From positions 2,418,001-2,482,000 of the forward strand of contig NZ_CP085301.1 in assembly GCF_020700235.1 (NCBI RefSeq): DNA of 64,000 nucleotides, read 5' to 3'. The DNA comes from Haladaptatus pallidirubidus (lineage in GTDB: Archaea; Halobacteriota; Halobacteria; Halobacteriales; Haladaptataceae). The position numbers and the translations under genes are program-made. Under the pieces are notes generated by a model. The model was given only the letters and a program-made list of their open reading frames with translations, did no database searches and was not told the origin of the DNA. This document shows positions 30,016 to 38,496 of this stretch, in pieces. How positions within the stretch are numbered: position 1 is the stretch's first letter; each line of letters begins with the position of its first letter.

Positions 30016-30453
30016 ATGACCCAGCGGGTTTCTAGCGAGACGACCGAAACAGTTCGGGCGACGATGGCACAAGCGGGTGCGACGAACCGCCCACGAATCG
30101 AAATTCCGGCTGAGGAAGCGGACGCGTTTCCGGCGGACGAAATCGTCCGGTTCGTCGCGGATGAATCCGAGTATCGCGCACGAATCGAGCGCCCCCTGAC
30201 CGGAGACGGTCGCCTGATTCGCGGCCTGTACGACACGCCGCGAATCGCCCGGAATCCGGGCGAGGGCGAGAACCGACTCACCGAATGGTTCGCCGAGAGC
30301 AACCGCCAGTTCGGCGGATCGGTTCTCGTTGACGTGGTCGAGGACGGATTCAAGTACGGCATTCGCCACCCCGGCGAACGCGCCGTCTACGAGGCGACCG
30401 AAGCGCCGAACGAGAGTCTCGCCGACATCGCTCAGCAGGTGGACGACCAATGA
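30016..30453 (+). CDS. Haloarchaeal conserved protein of unknown function
   Basis: 145 residues: RVSSETTETVRATMAQAGAT, then a beta-rich middle (FPADEIVRFVADESEYRARI, ARNPGEGENRLTEWF) and VLVDVVEDGFKYGIRHPGER. I recall this as a short conserved haloarchaeal family without known role. It overlaps the next gene by ATGA and follows eS6 by 42 bases, so all three may be one transcript. Confidence 0.8.
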   Translation: MTQRVSSETTETVRATMAQAGATNRPRIEIPAEEADAFPADEIVRFVADESEYRARIERPLTGDGRLIRGLYDTPRIARNPGEGENRLTEWFAESNRQFGGSVLVDVVEDGFKYGIRHPGERAVYEATEAPNESLADIAQQVDDQ

Positions 30454-30869
30454 GCACGGACGAACGCGCAGAATTTTTGGCGGGCGAGCGCACAGACGAC
30501 GTGGCGCTCTTTCTCGCGGATTCGTTCGTTTCGAACGAGTCGATTGCCGACTACGGCGAGTCGGTTCCCGGCGGGACGCTCCTCGTCGTTTCGGGGGACA
30601 CGGGCAGAAGCGTCTTCCAGAAGGCGACCGATATGGAGGCGATGGGGTTCGCCAAACAGGCGATGGGAACCGAAGGGAAAATCGCGGCTGACCTCTCCGA
30701 AGCCGACTGTCCCGACGGCGACCACGACGTGGAGTTCATCTTCGCGTTCGCGGAAGAACAGAACGAGGACGTCGGCGGACTCTACGGCGAAGGTGACGTG
30801 ATTCACGCCTACGCCTACTGTGCGTGTGGAACCGCGTTTTCGCACAAATGGGTTGCTGGCGAACGATAA
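30450..30869 (+). CDS. DUF5807-like haloarchaeal protein
   Basis: 139 residues; ERTDDVALFLADSFVSN and HAYAYCACGTAFSHKW near the C-terminus are characteristic of a haloarchaea-only family, which I name DUF5807 from memory. Cysteines in DCPDG and CACG could bind metal. Coupled to the upstream gene by a four-base overlap. Confidence 0.8.
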   Translation: MSTDERAEFLAGERTDDVALFLADSFVSNESIADYGESVPGGTLLVVSGDTGRSVFQKATDMEAMGFAKQAMGTEGKIAADLSEADCPDGDHDVEFIFAFAEEQNEDVGGLYGEGDVIHAYAYCACGTAFSHKWVAGER

Positions 30870-30969
30870 CCGAACCGTGATTCGTCGTTTTAACCTGATT
30901 TCCAATCTTGGCGCGTGAAATGAATAAGGTAAATATATATCTTACGGCCGCTTTTGAAACAATGACTAC

Positions 30970-32394
30970 ATGCCGGGTGTAGAGGATATATCGACGAGAA
31001 GGAATCTACCAATCGGGATTCGCGTTCTCCACGTTGACGCTGACGATGACGTTCTGCACGCATCCCGGGAAGCGCTCGAACGCGAAAACGACATCGAGGC
31101 GGTCGTTCCCGTTACGAGCAACGAAGACGCTATCGACTATCTCGCTGCGCATCGTGCGGACGTCGACTGCGTCGTCAGCGACTACGACCTGGAATGGGGT
31201 TCCGGATTGAAACTGCTCGACACCGTCAGAGAGCGGTGGCCGAACCTCCCGTTCATCGTCTTTACCGGCAACGGAAGCGAAGACGTGGCGAGCAGAGCCA
31301 TGTCCTGCGGCGCGACCAACTATCTGCAAAAGGGAACGACGGACACCAGATTTCTCTCCCTCATCTCGCAAATCCGGCAGGCAGTTTCCCACCGCCGAAC
31401 GGAAAGGGAGGTTCGTCGCGGCTTTCGAGCGATAGAGATGACCAACGAAGGTATCGCCTTGCTCACCAACTCCTTCGATTTTAACTACGTCAACGAGGCC
31501 TACGCGGAACTGTTCGGCTACGACCAAGAAACCCTCATCGGCCTCGGGTGGACCGAGACGATATCCGACGAATCCGTCGAGCGTTTGCACTCCGATATCG
31601 TTCCGGCGGTCGATTCACAGGGGGAATGGACGGGCGAAATCACCGGGCAGCATCACGACGGCAGTACGCTCACCCTGACCTTTTCCATCTCGACCGTCGC
31701 GGAAAACGAGTACGTCTGTGCCGTCCGCGACGTAACCGACCGAAAGGAGCGCGAAGAAGAACTCATACGAGAAAACGAACGCTTGGACGAGTTCGCGAGC
31801 AAGGTTTCACACGACCTCCGCAGTCCGTTGAGCATCATCTACGGTTATCTCGACGTCGCTCGGAAGACGGGCAAAAAGGAGCATTTCGACGAAATCGAGC
31901 GCGCCGCAGACCGCATCGAGGCCATCATTTCCGACCTGTTGGAACTCGCCCGAGAGGGGCAGAAGGAACTCAACCGCGAAGTTATCCATCTCCACGACTT
32001 CGCCGAACACATCTGGAACGGCATCGAGAGCGAGGAAGCGACGCTCTATCTCGGCTTCACCGACGTTCGAATCGTCGCGGACTACGACCGCCTGACCGAA
32101 CTGTTCGCCAACCTCTTTCGAAACGCGGTCGAACACGGCGGCAACGACGTTGTCATCTCGGTCGGAACCACTACGGACGGGTTTTACATCGAAGACGACG
32201 GTGCCGGAATTCCAGAAACACAGCACCAGAACGTCCTTAAATCGGGCTATTCGACCGCCGACAGCACCGGACTCGGACTGAGTATCGTCAAGGAAATCGC
32301 CGATTCGCACGGGTGGACGATGGGTATCGAGGAGGGAACCGACGGCGGTGCGCGCTTTCGTTTTTCCGGCGTCGAATGCGCACAAGAGCAGTGA
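30970..32394 (+). CDS. Hybrid response-regulator/PAS/histidine kinase
   Basis: 474 residues without membrane segments. REC domain about 17-135 with acidic triad DADDD, phosphoacceptor D71 in VVSDYDLEWG, T in FTGNGSED and K in YLQKG. PAS about 150-260. HisKA with H281 in FASKVSHDLRSPLSII. HATPase_c with N box LFRNAVEHGG, G1 DDGAGIPE and G2 STGLGLSIVKE. This cytosolic architecture is one of the commonest haloarchaeal kinases. A strong TATA block (AAATATATATC near 30930) sits about 40 bases upstream. Partner regulators are not adjacent. Confidence 0.95.
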   Translation: MPGVEDISTRRNLPIGIRVLHVDADDDVLHASREALERENDIEAVVPVTSNEDAIDYLAAHRADVDCVVSDYDLEWGSGLKLLDTVRERWPNLPFIVFTGNGSEDVASRAMSCGATNYLQKGTTDTRFLSLISQIRQAVSHRRTEREVRRGFRAIEMTNEGIALLTNSFDFNYVNEAYAELFGYDQETLIGLGWTETISDESVERLHSDIVPAVDSQGEWTGEITGQHHDGSTLTLTFSISTVAENEYVCAVRDVTDRKEREEELIRENERLDEFASKVSHDLRSPLSIIYGYLDVARKTGKKEHFDEIERAADRIEAIISDLLELAREGQKELNREVIHLHDFAEHIWNGIESEEATLYLGFTDVRIVADYDRLTELFANLFRNAVEHGGNDVVISVGTTTDGFYIEDDGAGIPETQHQNVLKSGYSTADSTGLGLSIVKEIADSHGWTMGIEEGTDGGARFRFSGVECAQEQ

Positions 32395-32460
32395 GTCGGT
32401 CGTCAGTTGGATTTCCTCAGCGTCGATACCGATTTTACCTCCGATGTCGTCTGTTCACCC

Positions 32461-32724
32461 ATGACGACGCGCGTACCCACCTCCGACTGGGACGCAATCT
32501 CCGACAACCTTCACCGATTCGCCCCGAACGTCGATAGACACGAGGCGAAACTCATCGCTAGAATGGGGGTTGCTCGATTCACCATCACCCGAGACGGACA
32601 CGTTACGGCGGGAATGCCACTGCACGATTTCGATGGGCGAGCCGATTCTCTTGTCTTCGACCACAGCGCCGGTGCGATTCGAATCGAGCGCGCCGGGGTG
32701 ACCTACGTGTTCCGCAGGCCGTAG
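32461..32724 (+). CDS. Small conserved haloarchaeal protein
   Basis: 87 residues from MTTRVPTSDWDAISDNLHRF. An N-terminal helical part then a beta-rich part (ARFTITRDGHVTAGMPLHDF, IRIERAGVTYVFRRP). Resembles small haloarchaeal proteins found near signalling genes; no known function. The frame is open 18 codons up, but the ATG at 32461 gives the better N-terminus. Confidence 0.65.
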   Translation: MTTRVPTSDWDAISDNLHRFAPNVDRHEAKLIARMGVARFTITRDGHVTAGMPLHDFDGRADSLVFDHSAGAIRIERAGVTYVFRRP

Positions 32725-33078
32725 CACCGTGGCTCGATCTGGTGTTGGTAGTGCGTAATCAGTTCCTTCTTCACTTTTCCCGTTATTCACGGCGGTGTAG
32801 GAGTAGCATTTTGCCACAATCGACATCAATTTTCTCCGAAATCACTGGGTTCATCGACCTACCGTCATTCGTTTCTCCGGTTCGAACGGTATATTTTCAC
32901 GCCTCTATCAATTATAATATAACGGAAAGCTAACAAGTTCGATATCGTACTGTTTCAAACTATGTATTACCGCGCTAATGATTTCACCTAGCGCCGTTGT
33001 AGGTAGTCTCTACTGCGTAATTATTCCGGTCAAGTAGCTCATAACGAAGTGTGAGACGGTCTTCCATCATATCGTCGC
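32725..33078. other. AT-rich gene-free stretch before the repeat protein
   Basis: About 350 bases. It holds an AT-rich block (CAATTATAATATAACGG near 32908) but no clear TATA box 25-30 bases before the ATG at 33079, so the repeat-protein mRNA may have a longer leader. Confidence 0.4.
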
Positions 33079-34653
33079 ATGCCAAAAAACAACGACCAGA
33101 AAAGCAAGCTTAAGCGAAGAGGATATTTGAAAGGCATCGCCGCCGCCGGACTCGGAGCGGGAACCGTGCTTTCCGCCTCGTCGGCCGCTACGACGGACGC
33201 GGACGGGCAGAACGTTTACCTCCTGTTCGGCGTCGACACCGAAGAGGACCTCGAATCGTGGCTCGAAAATCAGAACGGAGACGCGAAGTCGAGCTCGCAG
33301 GATTCCTCGTCGGAAGTCATCCAGTATCAGGACGTCGACCAGCTAAACGTCAATCAGCAGGAAAACGCCGTCGCAATCTCCATAGACGGTGGGCAAGCGG
33401 ACGCGATTCAGCGCGCCTATCAGACCAACGCGAACACGCAGGACGGTGACGCACAGTCGATCAACGCGAAAAAGGAAGACAAAGAACACACGTTCAAGGG
33501 CGTCAAAGACGCTTACATCATCTTCGCGGGCGATACGGATTCGCGCGAATTCTCGGGATGGGTGGTCAGCGACCACACGTACAAGAGCGAACAGACCGCC
33601 AACGCCGAGATAGACCAGGAGCAGGAAGTCGACCAGGTCAACTACAACAGCCAGAGTACGGCCGTCGCGATAGCGGAAGGCGGCAGTTACGCCCGCTCCT
33701 TCCAGCGGAGTTATCAGCGGAACCAGAACGCGCAGGAAGCCGCAGCCTTGGCGCTGAACATCGCCGATGGTCACAACCATGGCCACAAGAAGAAGCACAA
33801 ACACAATCATAAGAAACAGCACAAACACAAGCACAAAAAGCAACACAAACACGGTCACGACCACGATCAAGACGCCAACTCGTCAGTCGAACAGTGGCAA
33901 GATGTCGACCAGCTGAACGTCAACGAACAGGGCGTCGCCGTCGCCATCTCGGTAGGCGAGGACAGCATCGCCAAGGCGTGGCAGGTGAGTATTCAGCTCA
34001 ACATCAACGAGCAGGTTGCGAACGCTGCGGCCATCAACTTCGACCCGCAGTCGGTCGAAGAGGCGGCCGCATCCGCCCGAATGCAGGGTGACTTCTCGGA
34101 CTCGAACGTGAAACGAATGGACAACGACGGGCAGCAGTCGAACGCACAAGGCTCGTCCGCGACCGTCAGCCAGTTCCAGAACGTCAGCCAGCAGAACATC
34201 AACCTGCAGAACGCAGCCGTCGCCGTCGCTCTGAACAGGAGCGATTCGTACGCGACGCAGTCTAGTCACCAGGCAAACTTCAACGCGCAAATCGCCGAGG
34301 CGACCGCGGCTAACATCGACGTCGGAAAGTGGATGGGTAACGGAGTGTTGAACGGTCAGGACGCCAAGGGTGACGGTTCGTGGGCGGTTAGCTACGACAA
34401 CGGTGGCAGCCAGTCCAATCAACAAACCGCCCTCGCCGACATCGAGCAGGCGCAGTACGTCGAGCAGTTGAACGTCAACGAGCAGTACAGCGCAGTCGCG
34501 TACGCCGAGGACGACGGCACCGCAATCGCGGAACAGCTCAACTACCAGGTCAACCGGAACGAGCAAGTCGCCGAAGCGGAGGCGGGCAACGGGAACTCCG
34601 GCGGCAGCAACGACGGTGGGAAAAACAAACAGAGAGAACAGAACTCCTGCTAA
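33079..34653 (+). CDS. Tat-exported curli-like Q/N repeat protein with His/Lys-rich tract
   Basis: 524 residues. The N-terminus KRRGYLKGIAAAGLGAGTVL (R13-R14) is a Tat signal. The body has five repeats of about 55 residues (78-130, 175-229, 268-321, 361-414, 452-505). Each has two N-x-N cores 27-28 residues apart (N90/N117, N188/N215, N280/N308, N373/N400, N465/N492), set in alternating patterns like VDQLNVNEQ...AVAI and QxNxNxQxAxAxAxN. Alternating Gln/Asn and Ala/Val is what curlin-type beta-solenoid amyloids show. Residues 232-262 are almost only His, Lys and Gln, probably metal binding. Two related segments (46-63, 145-162; YLLF/YIIF ... DT ... W) precede repeats 1 and 2. No catalytic motif. 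A structural surface fibre or matrix protein is my inference. Confidence 0.8.
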   Translation: MPKNNDQKSKLKRRGYLKGIAAAGLGAGTVLSASSAATTDADGQNVYLLFGVDTEEDLESWLENQNGDAKSSSQDSSSEVIQYQDVDQLNVNQQENAVAISIDGGQADAIQRAYQTNANTQDGDAQSINAKKEDKEHTFKGVKDAYIIFAGDTDSREFSGWVVSDHTYKSEQTANAEIDQEQEVDQVNYNSQSTAVAIAEGGSYARSFQRSYQRNQNAQEAAALALNIADGHNHGHKKKHKHNHKKQHKHKHKKQHKHGHDHDQDANSSVEQWQDVDQLNVNEQGVAVAISVGEDSIAKAWQVSIQLNINEQVANAAAINFDPQSVEEAAASARMQGDFSDSNVKRMDNDGQQSNAQGSSATVSQFQNVSQQNINLQNAAVAVALNRSDSYATQSSHQANFNAQIAEATAANIDVGKWMGNGVLNGQDAKGDGSWAVSYDNGGSQSNQQTALADIEQAQYVEQLNVNEQYSAVAYAEDDGTAIAEQLNYQVNRNEQVAEAEAGNGNSGGSNDGGKNKQREQNSC

Positions 34654-34654
34654 C

Positions 34655-34671
34655 GACTCGATAGTCGAGTC
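34655..34671 (+). terminator. Hairpin directly after the repeat-protein stop
   Basis: GACTCGA-TAG-TCGAGTC, a perfect seven-base stem with a three-base loop, starting two bases after the TAA. No long T-run follows. Probable transcript end or mRNA 3' stabiliser. Confidence 0.5.
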
Positions 34672-35136
34672 AGGGACGAAATTTCCGTCGAAAGCGAACC
34701 CTCTCGCCGCCCAACGCGGCCACAAACTCGCCATCGGCATCGTATTTTTACCGGCTATATTCGTGATTCGAGCGACGGTATTCCGGTTTCACTCCGTCGT
34801 CAGTCATTCGGAACACCGCTTCGCCGTCCGTGAGATTCGGCGCGTTGGCTAATCGGACGATTCGCTCGTCCTTTTTCGAACGTTGCAAGTGCGACCAGCA
34901 CGCGGACGCGTGTCTCGGTCCATTTCCGCCGACCGGTCTGGTCGGCTCCCCGAAGAACGCGTCCGAATTCGACTGCACCTGATTCGTGACGACGGCTGGG
35001 CGTTGTGACGGGCCGCGACACGTCCGGGGTCGTGGACCGGCGGATGAAAGGAAGTTTCTAACGCGCACTCCAACGACCCTTTCCCGGCCGAAATGGCCTT
35101 TTGCGAGCACCGTGTGATTCGGCGTGGTGAATCACA
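34672..35136. other. Region with no intact gene; possible frameshifted remnant on the minus strand
   Basis: About 465 bases. On the minus strand, protein-like pieces occur in two frames: WTETRVRVLVALATFEK (near 34880-34930) and ERIVRLANAPNLTDGEAVF (near 34800-34860). Joined, they would look like part of a winged-helix-type regulator, but neither frame alone makes a convincing gene. Confidence 0.3.
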
Positions 35137-35280
35137 ATGGCCGAATGTCCCGTCTGCGGAATGGACGTTGATGCCGACGACCCGCCAGCCCAAACCGAGT
35201 ACGAAGGCGAAACCTACGTCTTCTGTGAGGGGATGGGATGCAAAGACAAGTTCGAGGAGAACCCCGAACGGTACACCTGA
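35137..35280 (+). CDS. YHS-domain metal-binding protein
   Basis: 47 residues, MAECPVCGMDVDADDPPAQT... ending FCEGMGCKDKFEENPERYT. The CPVCGM and YVFCEGMGC blocks are the YHS domain, a small metal-binding module found alone or in copper ATPases and monooxygenases. It is far from other metal genes here. It follows the gene-free stretch and is convergent with btpA-like 84 bases on. Confidence 0.88.
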   Translation: MAECPVCGMDVDADDPPAQTEYEGETYVFCEGMGCKDKFEENPERYT

Positions 35281-35363
35281 AACGAAGGCGACGTTTCGTC
35301 CGACGGCGAATCAGTTTTCGACGGCCGGGACGTTCCGCCTTCCGCGCGTCGAATTTTCTGGAA

Positions 35364-36152
35364 TCACAGTTGACGAACGAGCTCCGCAACCCGCGACTCG
35401 TCTACCTCGTTCGTCGTCTTCTCTCCTTCTTTCAACGCGGTCCCGACGATTGCGCCATCCGCGATTTCCAACAGGTCCGCCACGTTCGCCGTCGTGGTGC
35501 CACTGCCGACGAGTACGGGAGCGTCCGAACCGATTTCGTCCCGAGCCGAAACGACCGATTCGAGTAGGTCGGTATCGACTTGGTGTCCAGTTCCGACGCC
35601 GCTGACGACCAGTCCGTCCGCGCGTCCGCGTCCGAGAGTTTCGTCCACGAGTTCGGTCAGCGGTCGCTCCGCCAGCGGCGCGGAGTGTTTCACGTCGATG
35701 TCGGCAAGGATTTCCACGTCCGAATCGATTTCGTCCCGAAGCCGTAGCGTCTCGTGTGCGTTCCCTTCGATGATCCCTTGATCGGTCAGTCGCGCGCCGG
35801 TATGGACGTTCACGCGGATGAAATCAGCACCGCCAGCCGTCGCAATCGACAGGGCGGATTCGGCGTCGTTTCGGAGGACGTTCACGCCGAGCGGGCAGTC
35901 AACCGCCTGTCGAAGTTCGGTCACGATTTGGGTCATCGACGCGACGACGTGCTTCGGCACGTCGTCGCGGTAGAACGGCGAATCGCCGAAATTTTCGACC
36001 ATAATGCCGTCCACGCCGCCGGATTCGAGCGTGTGAGCGTCGGTGAGCGCGCGAGTTCGGATGGCGTCGAAATTGCCGTCGTAACCGGGCGAACCGGGTA
36101 GGGCGGACAAGTGAACCATGCCGACGATGGCATCGGTGTTGAAAATGCTCAT
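35364..36152 (-). CDS. BtpA/SgcQ-family TIM-barrel protein
   Basis: 262 residues: IVGMVHLSALPGSPGYDGNF, GVDGIMVENFGDSPFY, ADFIRVNVHTGARLTDQGII and VLVGSGTTTANVADLL are family signatures. BtpA stabilises photosystem I in cyanobacteria and SgcQ is a sugar-phosphate-like enzyme; in archaea the role is unknown, though the barrel resembles nucleoside/sugar-phosphate enzymes. Full length. Divergent from the phosphotransferase. Confidence 0.92.
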   Translation of the reverse strand: MSIFNTDAIVGMVHLSALPGSPGYDGNFDAIRTRALTDAHTLESGGVDGIMVENFGDSPFYRDDVPKHVVASMTQIVTELRQAVDCPLGVNVLRNDAESALSIATAGGADFIRVNVHTGARLTDQGIIEGNAHETLRLRDEIDSDVEILADIDVKHSAPLAERPLTELVDETLGRGRADGLVVSGVGTGHQVDTDLLESVVSARDEIGSDAPVLVGSGTTTANVADLLEIADGAIVGTALKEGEKTTNEVDESRVAELVRQL

Positions 36153-36274
36153 ACTGGATGGTCGTTGCCCCTCGAATTAAACGACCCGAGTTTCCTCGCG
36201 TACGTTCGTTTGCTGTTGGCGATTCGACACCACAAGATTTCTACCGCCGTAGCGACGAGCGAACTACGGTTGCT

Positions 36275-37297
36275 ATGACGGGTACAAGTTTGGATATCGA
36301 GGTCGTCCCTCGGATGGTCGAAGAGATTCTTGGCGGTCGGCAAGTGGTGGACGTACAACCGGCTGAAGGGGGAACTGACGACGTTTTCTTCGTGACTGTC
36401 GAAATGCCAAACTCCACTCGGGAGTGCGTTCTGAAGGCCTGCTCGTTCGTTGAACCCCCCGCGTTTCGGGTCGAACCGCGAATCATCGACCTCGTGAGTC
36501 GGCGAACCGAAATTCCCGTTCCGGACGTTCTCGGCTACGTGGACGATCACGCCGACCTCCCCGCGCCGTTCTTCCTGATGGAACGCGCGCCCGGCGAGCA
36601 GGTTTCGGGCCCGGAGTCGCTCACCGACGACGCGCTCGAACGAACTGCACACGACGCGGGACGCCACCTCGGCGAACTCCAGTCCGCCGCGTCGTTCGCC
36701 GGCTACGGATGGCTTCGTGCAGGGTTGGATGCCGATATCGATCCACCTGTCGGCGACCTCGTAGTCGCCGACTTCGCCGAAAACTGGTCGTCGCAACTTC
36801 ACGACCTCGCGGAGGGGTCGTTGTCCCGAATCGAGGAGTCGCGGTTCGCGGACATGGTGGACGAACTGCGCGCGGGACTCGACACCCATCTCGAAGTCGT
36901 TCCCGACGCGCCAGACCCGGTGCTTTTGCACGACGATTACCGATTCGGCAACTTGTTCGTTGACCCCGACTCGGGCGTAGTTCAGACGGTTCTCGACTGG
37001 GGGAATCACTTTACGGGCCACAGCGAATACGACCTCGCGGTCACGGAACACCACCTCTGCGGTCGTTTACCGCTCGATGCCGACCGACGACGACTCGTCC
37101 ACGAGGCGCTTCTGTCGGGCTACGCGGAGACCAACGAACTGACGCGCGACGACGCCTTTCGGGAACGACAGCTGGCGTATCGTTTCGTAACGCAACTTGC
37201 TCCGCTCGCGTGGTTCGACCTCTGGTACGGGGACGGCGACGATCCCGAAACGATTGCGAATCAGCAGAGAGCACTCGTGCGGGCGCTTCTACCCTAA
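36275..37297 (+). CDS. APH/ChoK-type phosphotransferase
   Basis: 340 residues from MTGTSLDIEVVPRMVEEIL. Kinase-like fold: catalytic loop VLLHDDYRFGNLFVD (H-D-D...N) and metal-binding DWG in VLDWGNHFTGHSEYDLA. An N-lobe Lys is in ECVLKACS. Family members phosphorylate aminoglycosides, choline, homoserine or sugars; a resistance role should not be assumed. The 39 upstream in-frame codons were rejected as they cross the divergent promoter of the btpA-like gene. Confidence 0.9.
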   Translation: MTGTSLDIEVVPRMVEEILGGRQVVDVQPAEGGTDDVFFVTVEMPNSTRECVLKACSFVEPPAFRVEPRIIDLVSRRTEIPVPDVLGYVDDHADLPAPFFLMERAPGEQVSGPESLTDDALERTAHDAGRHLGELQSAASFAGYGWLRAGLDADIDPPVGDLVVADFAENWSSQLHDLAEGSLSRIEESRFADMVDELRAGLDTHLEVVPDAPDPVLLHDDYRFGNLFVDPDSGVVQTVLDWGNHFTGHSEYDLAVTEHHLCGRLPLDADRRRLVHEALLSGYAETNELTRDDAFRERQLAYRFVTQLAPLAWFDLWYGDGDDPETIANQQRALVRALLP

Positions 37298-37330
37298 TCG
37301 CGATTCGGATTTGCGCTGTCGCTTTTGATT

Positions 37331-38431
37331 CTACTCGTTCGTCTCGTCTTCTTCCGACTCGTCGTCTTCGTGTTCCAGGTTCCAGAACGCCTCCAGAATG
37401 ACCTGCTTTGCCACTGCACCCTGCGTCGTCCAGTGGTGGGCGTAGTCGAGCATGTCGTCGTAGATGCTCGGTTTGCATCCCGCGGCTTTCGGGTGGCCGC
37501 CGCCGTTGACCTGCCGGGCGACTTCGTGGCATCGCTGGAATTCGTCCGTGCCCCGGATGCTCGCGCTTCCGGCGGGTTTAACGACGACGGAGGCGTCAGC
37601 ACCCTGTTCGCGCATCGCCTCGGCGACTTCGTTCTGCGAACAGCGACCGTAGGTGACGCCGACCGTCCAGTCGCCGATTTCTTTCATGTCCGCGCGTTCG
37701 ACCGCGCGTCCGATGAGGGCTTCCTTTTCGACGCGTTGTTCGGCGAGAAATGCGAGCACTTCATCGGGGAAGTCCGCGCCGTGCTCCTGAATCACGTCCA
37801 TGTACTCCTCGGGTTCCGACCAGTAGGAGTAGTCTGCGAGGTCGTCGCTTCGCGGGTCTTCGCGGAGCCACAGGTCGTGGTCGCGCGTGACAGCCGCCAG
37901 TTCGACCAGATAGTCGGGGAACTTGTAATCGAGTGATCGCGCGACCACGTCCGCGGTACACTCCTCGTCGGAGTCGCCGACGACGAGTTCGACACCTTCG
38001 GCGCGAACCGCGTCGGCGACGGCGTCGTTCCACTGGTGGTGGTCGTACCAGAACACTTCGTCGGCCTCGTCTACGAGAACTTCCAACTCCTCCGCGATGT
38101 CTTCGTAGGTGTCGGGACAGAGGTCGCAGACAAAAATGGTCGCGCCGGGTTCGCTGTAGGAGACGACTCGTTCGAGCGCGTCACCGAGGTCGTGCGGTCC
38201 CGCGTCGATGAGCGCGCCTTCCCTGTACGCTTCGCGGATGAGTGCGGTCGCGGCCAGTCCGTCCGCGTCCGGGTCGGCGACGACCGCAACCTCTGCGCCG
38301 GAAAGGGTCTCCTGTGCCTCCTGTTCCTCTCGGTGTTCCTCGAACGAATCGGGGATGAAAAATCCCTCCCCGGGCAGTAGCGATTTCCGTTCCAGCGAGA
38401 GGTTCTCGTCGTCGATAACCCAATCTTTCAT
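37331..38431 (-). CDS. DHH-family phosphoesterase
   Basis: 366 residues. DHH domain motifs VADPDADGLAAT (I), FVCDLC (II), WYDHHQWND (III, the DHH) and the DHHA1 glycine loop VNGGGHPKAAGCK near the C-terminus. Members include RecJ-like exonucleases, nanoRNases and cyclic dinucleotide phosphodiesterases; haloarchaeal short forms are often RecJ-like or NrnA-like. Acidic C-terminal tail (EDDESEEDETNE). Converges with the phosphotransferase gene. Confidence 0.92.
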   Translation of the reverse strand: MKDWVIDDENLSLERKSLLPGEGFFIPDSFEEHREEQEAQETLSGAEVAVVADPDADGLAATALIREAYREGALIDAGPHDLGDALERVVSYSEPGATIFVCDLCPDTYEDIAEELEVLVDEADEVFWYDHHQWNDAVADAVRAEGVELVVGDSDEECTADVVARSLDYKFPDYLVELAAVTRDHDLWLREDPRSDDLADYSYWSEPEEYMDVIQEHGADFPDEVLAFLAEQRVEKEALIGRAVERADMKEIGDWTVGVTYGRCSQNEVAEAMREQGADASVVVKPAGSASIRGTDEFQRCHEVARQVNGGGHPKAAGCKPSIYDDMLDYAHHWTTQGAVAKQVILEAFWNLEHEDDESEEDETNE

Positions 38432-38496
38432 ACTTCCTCTCTGGTGCGCGGCGCAAAGAGTTCCCGGTTCTGCGGGCGGAACGTTTTTCCTCTCGA

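Noticed and set aside
33772..33864. CRISPR or tandem-repeat array from the CACAAA-type repeats
   Set aside because: The repeats are codon-phased within an open frame, have no spacers and no cas genes nearby; no CRISPR was seen anywhere in the window.
33883..34740. 285-codon minus-strand frame opposite the repeat protein
   Set aside because: The Val/Leu/Arg-rich repeat is simply the complement of the Q/N repeats; no independent evidence.
36275..37297. Aminoglycoside resistance gene
   Set aside because: Only the general APH/choline-kinase fold is visible; that fold covers many metabolic kinases, so resistance is not supported.
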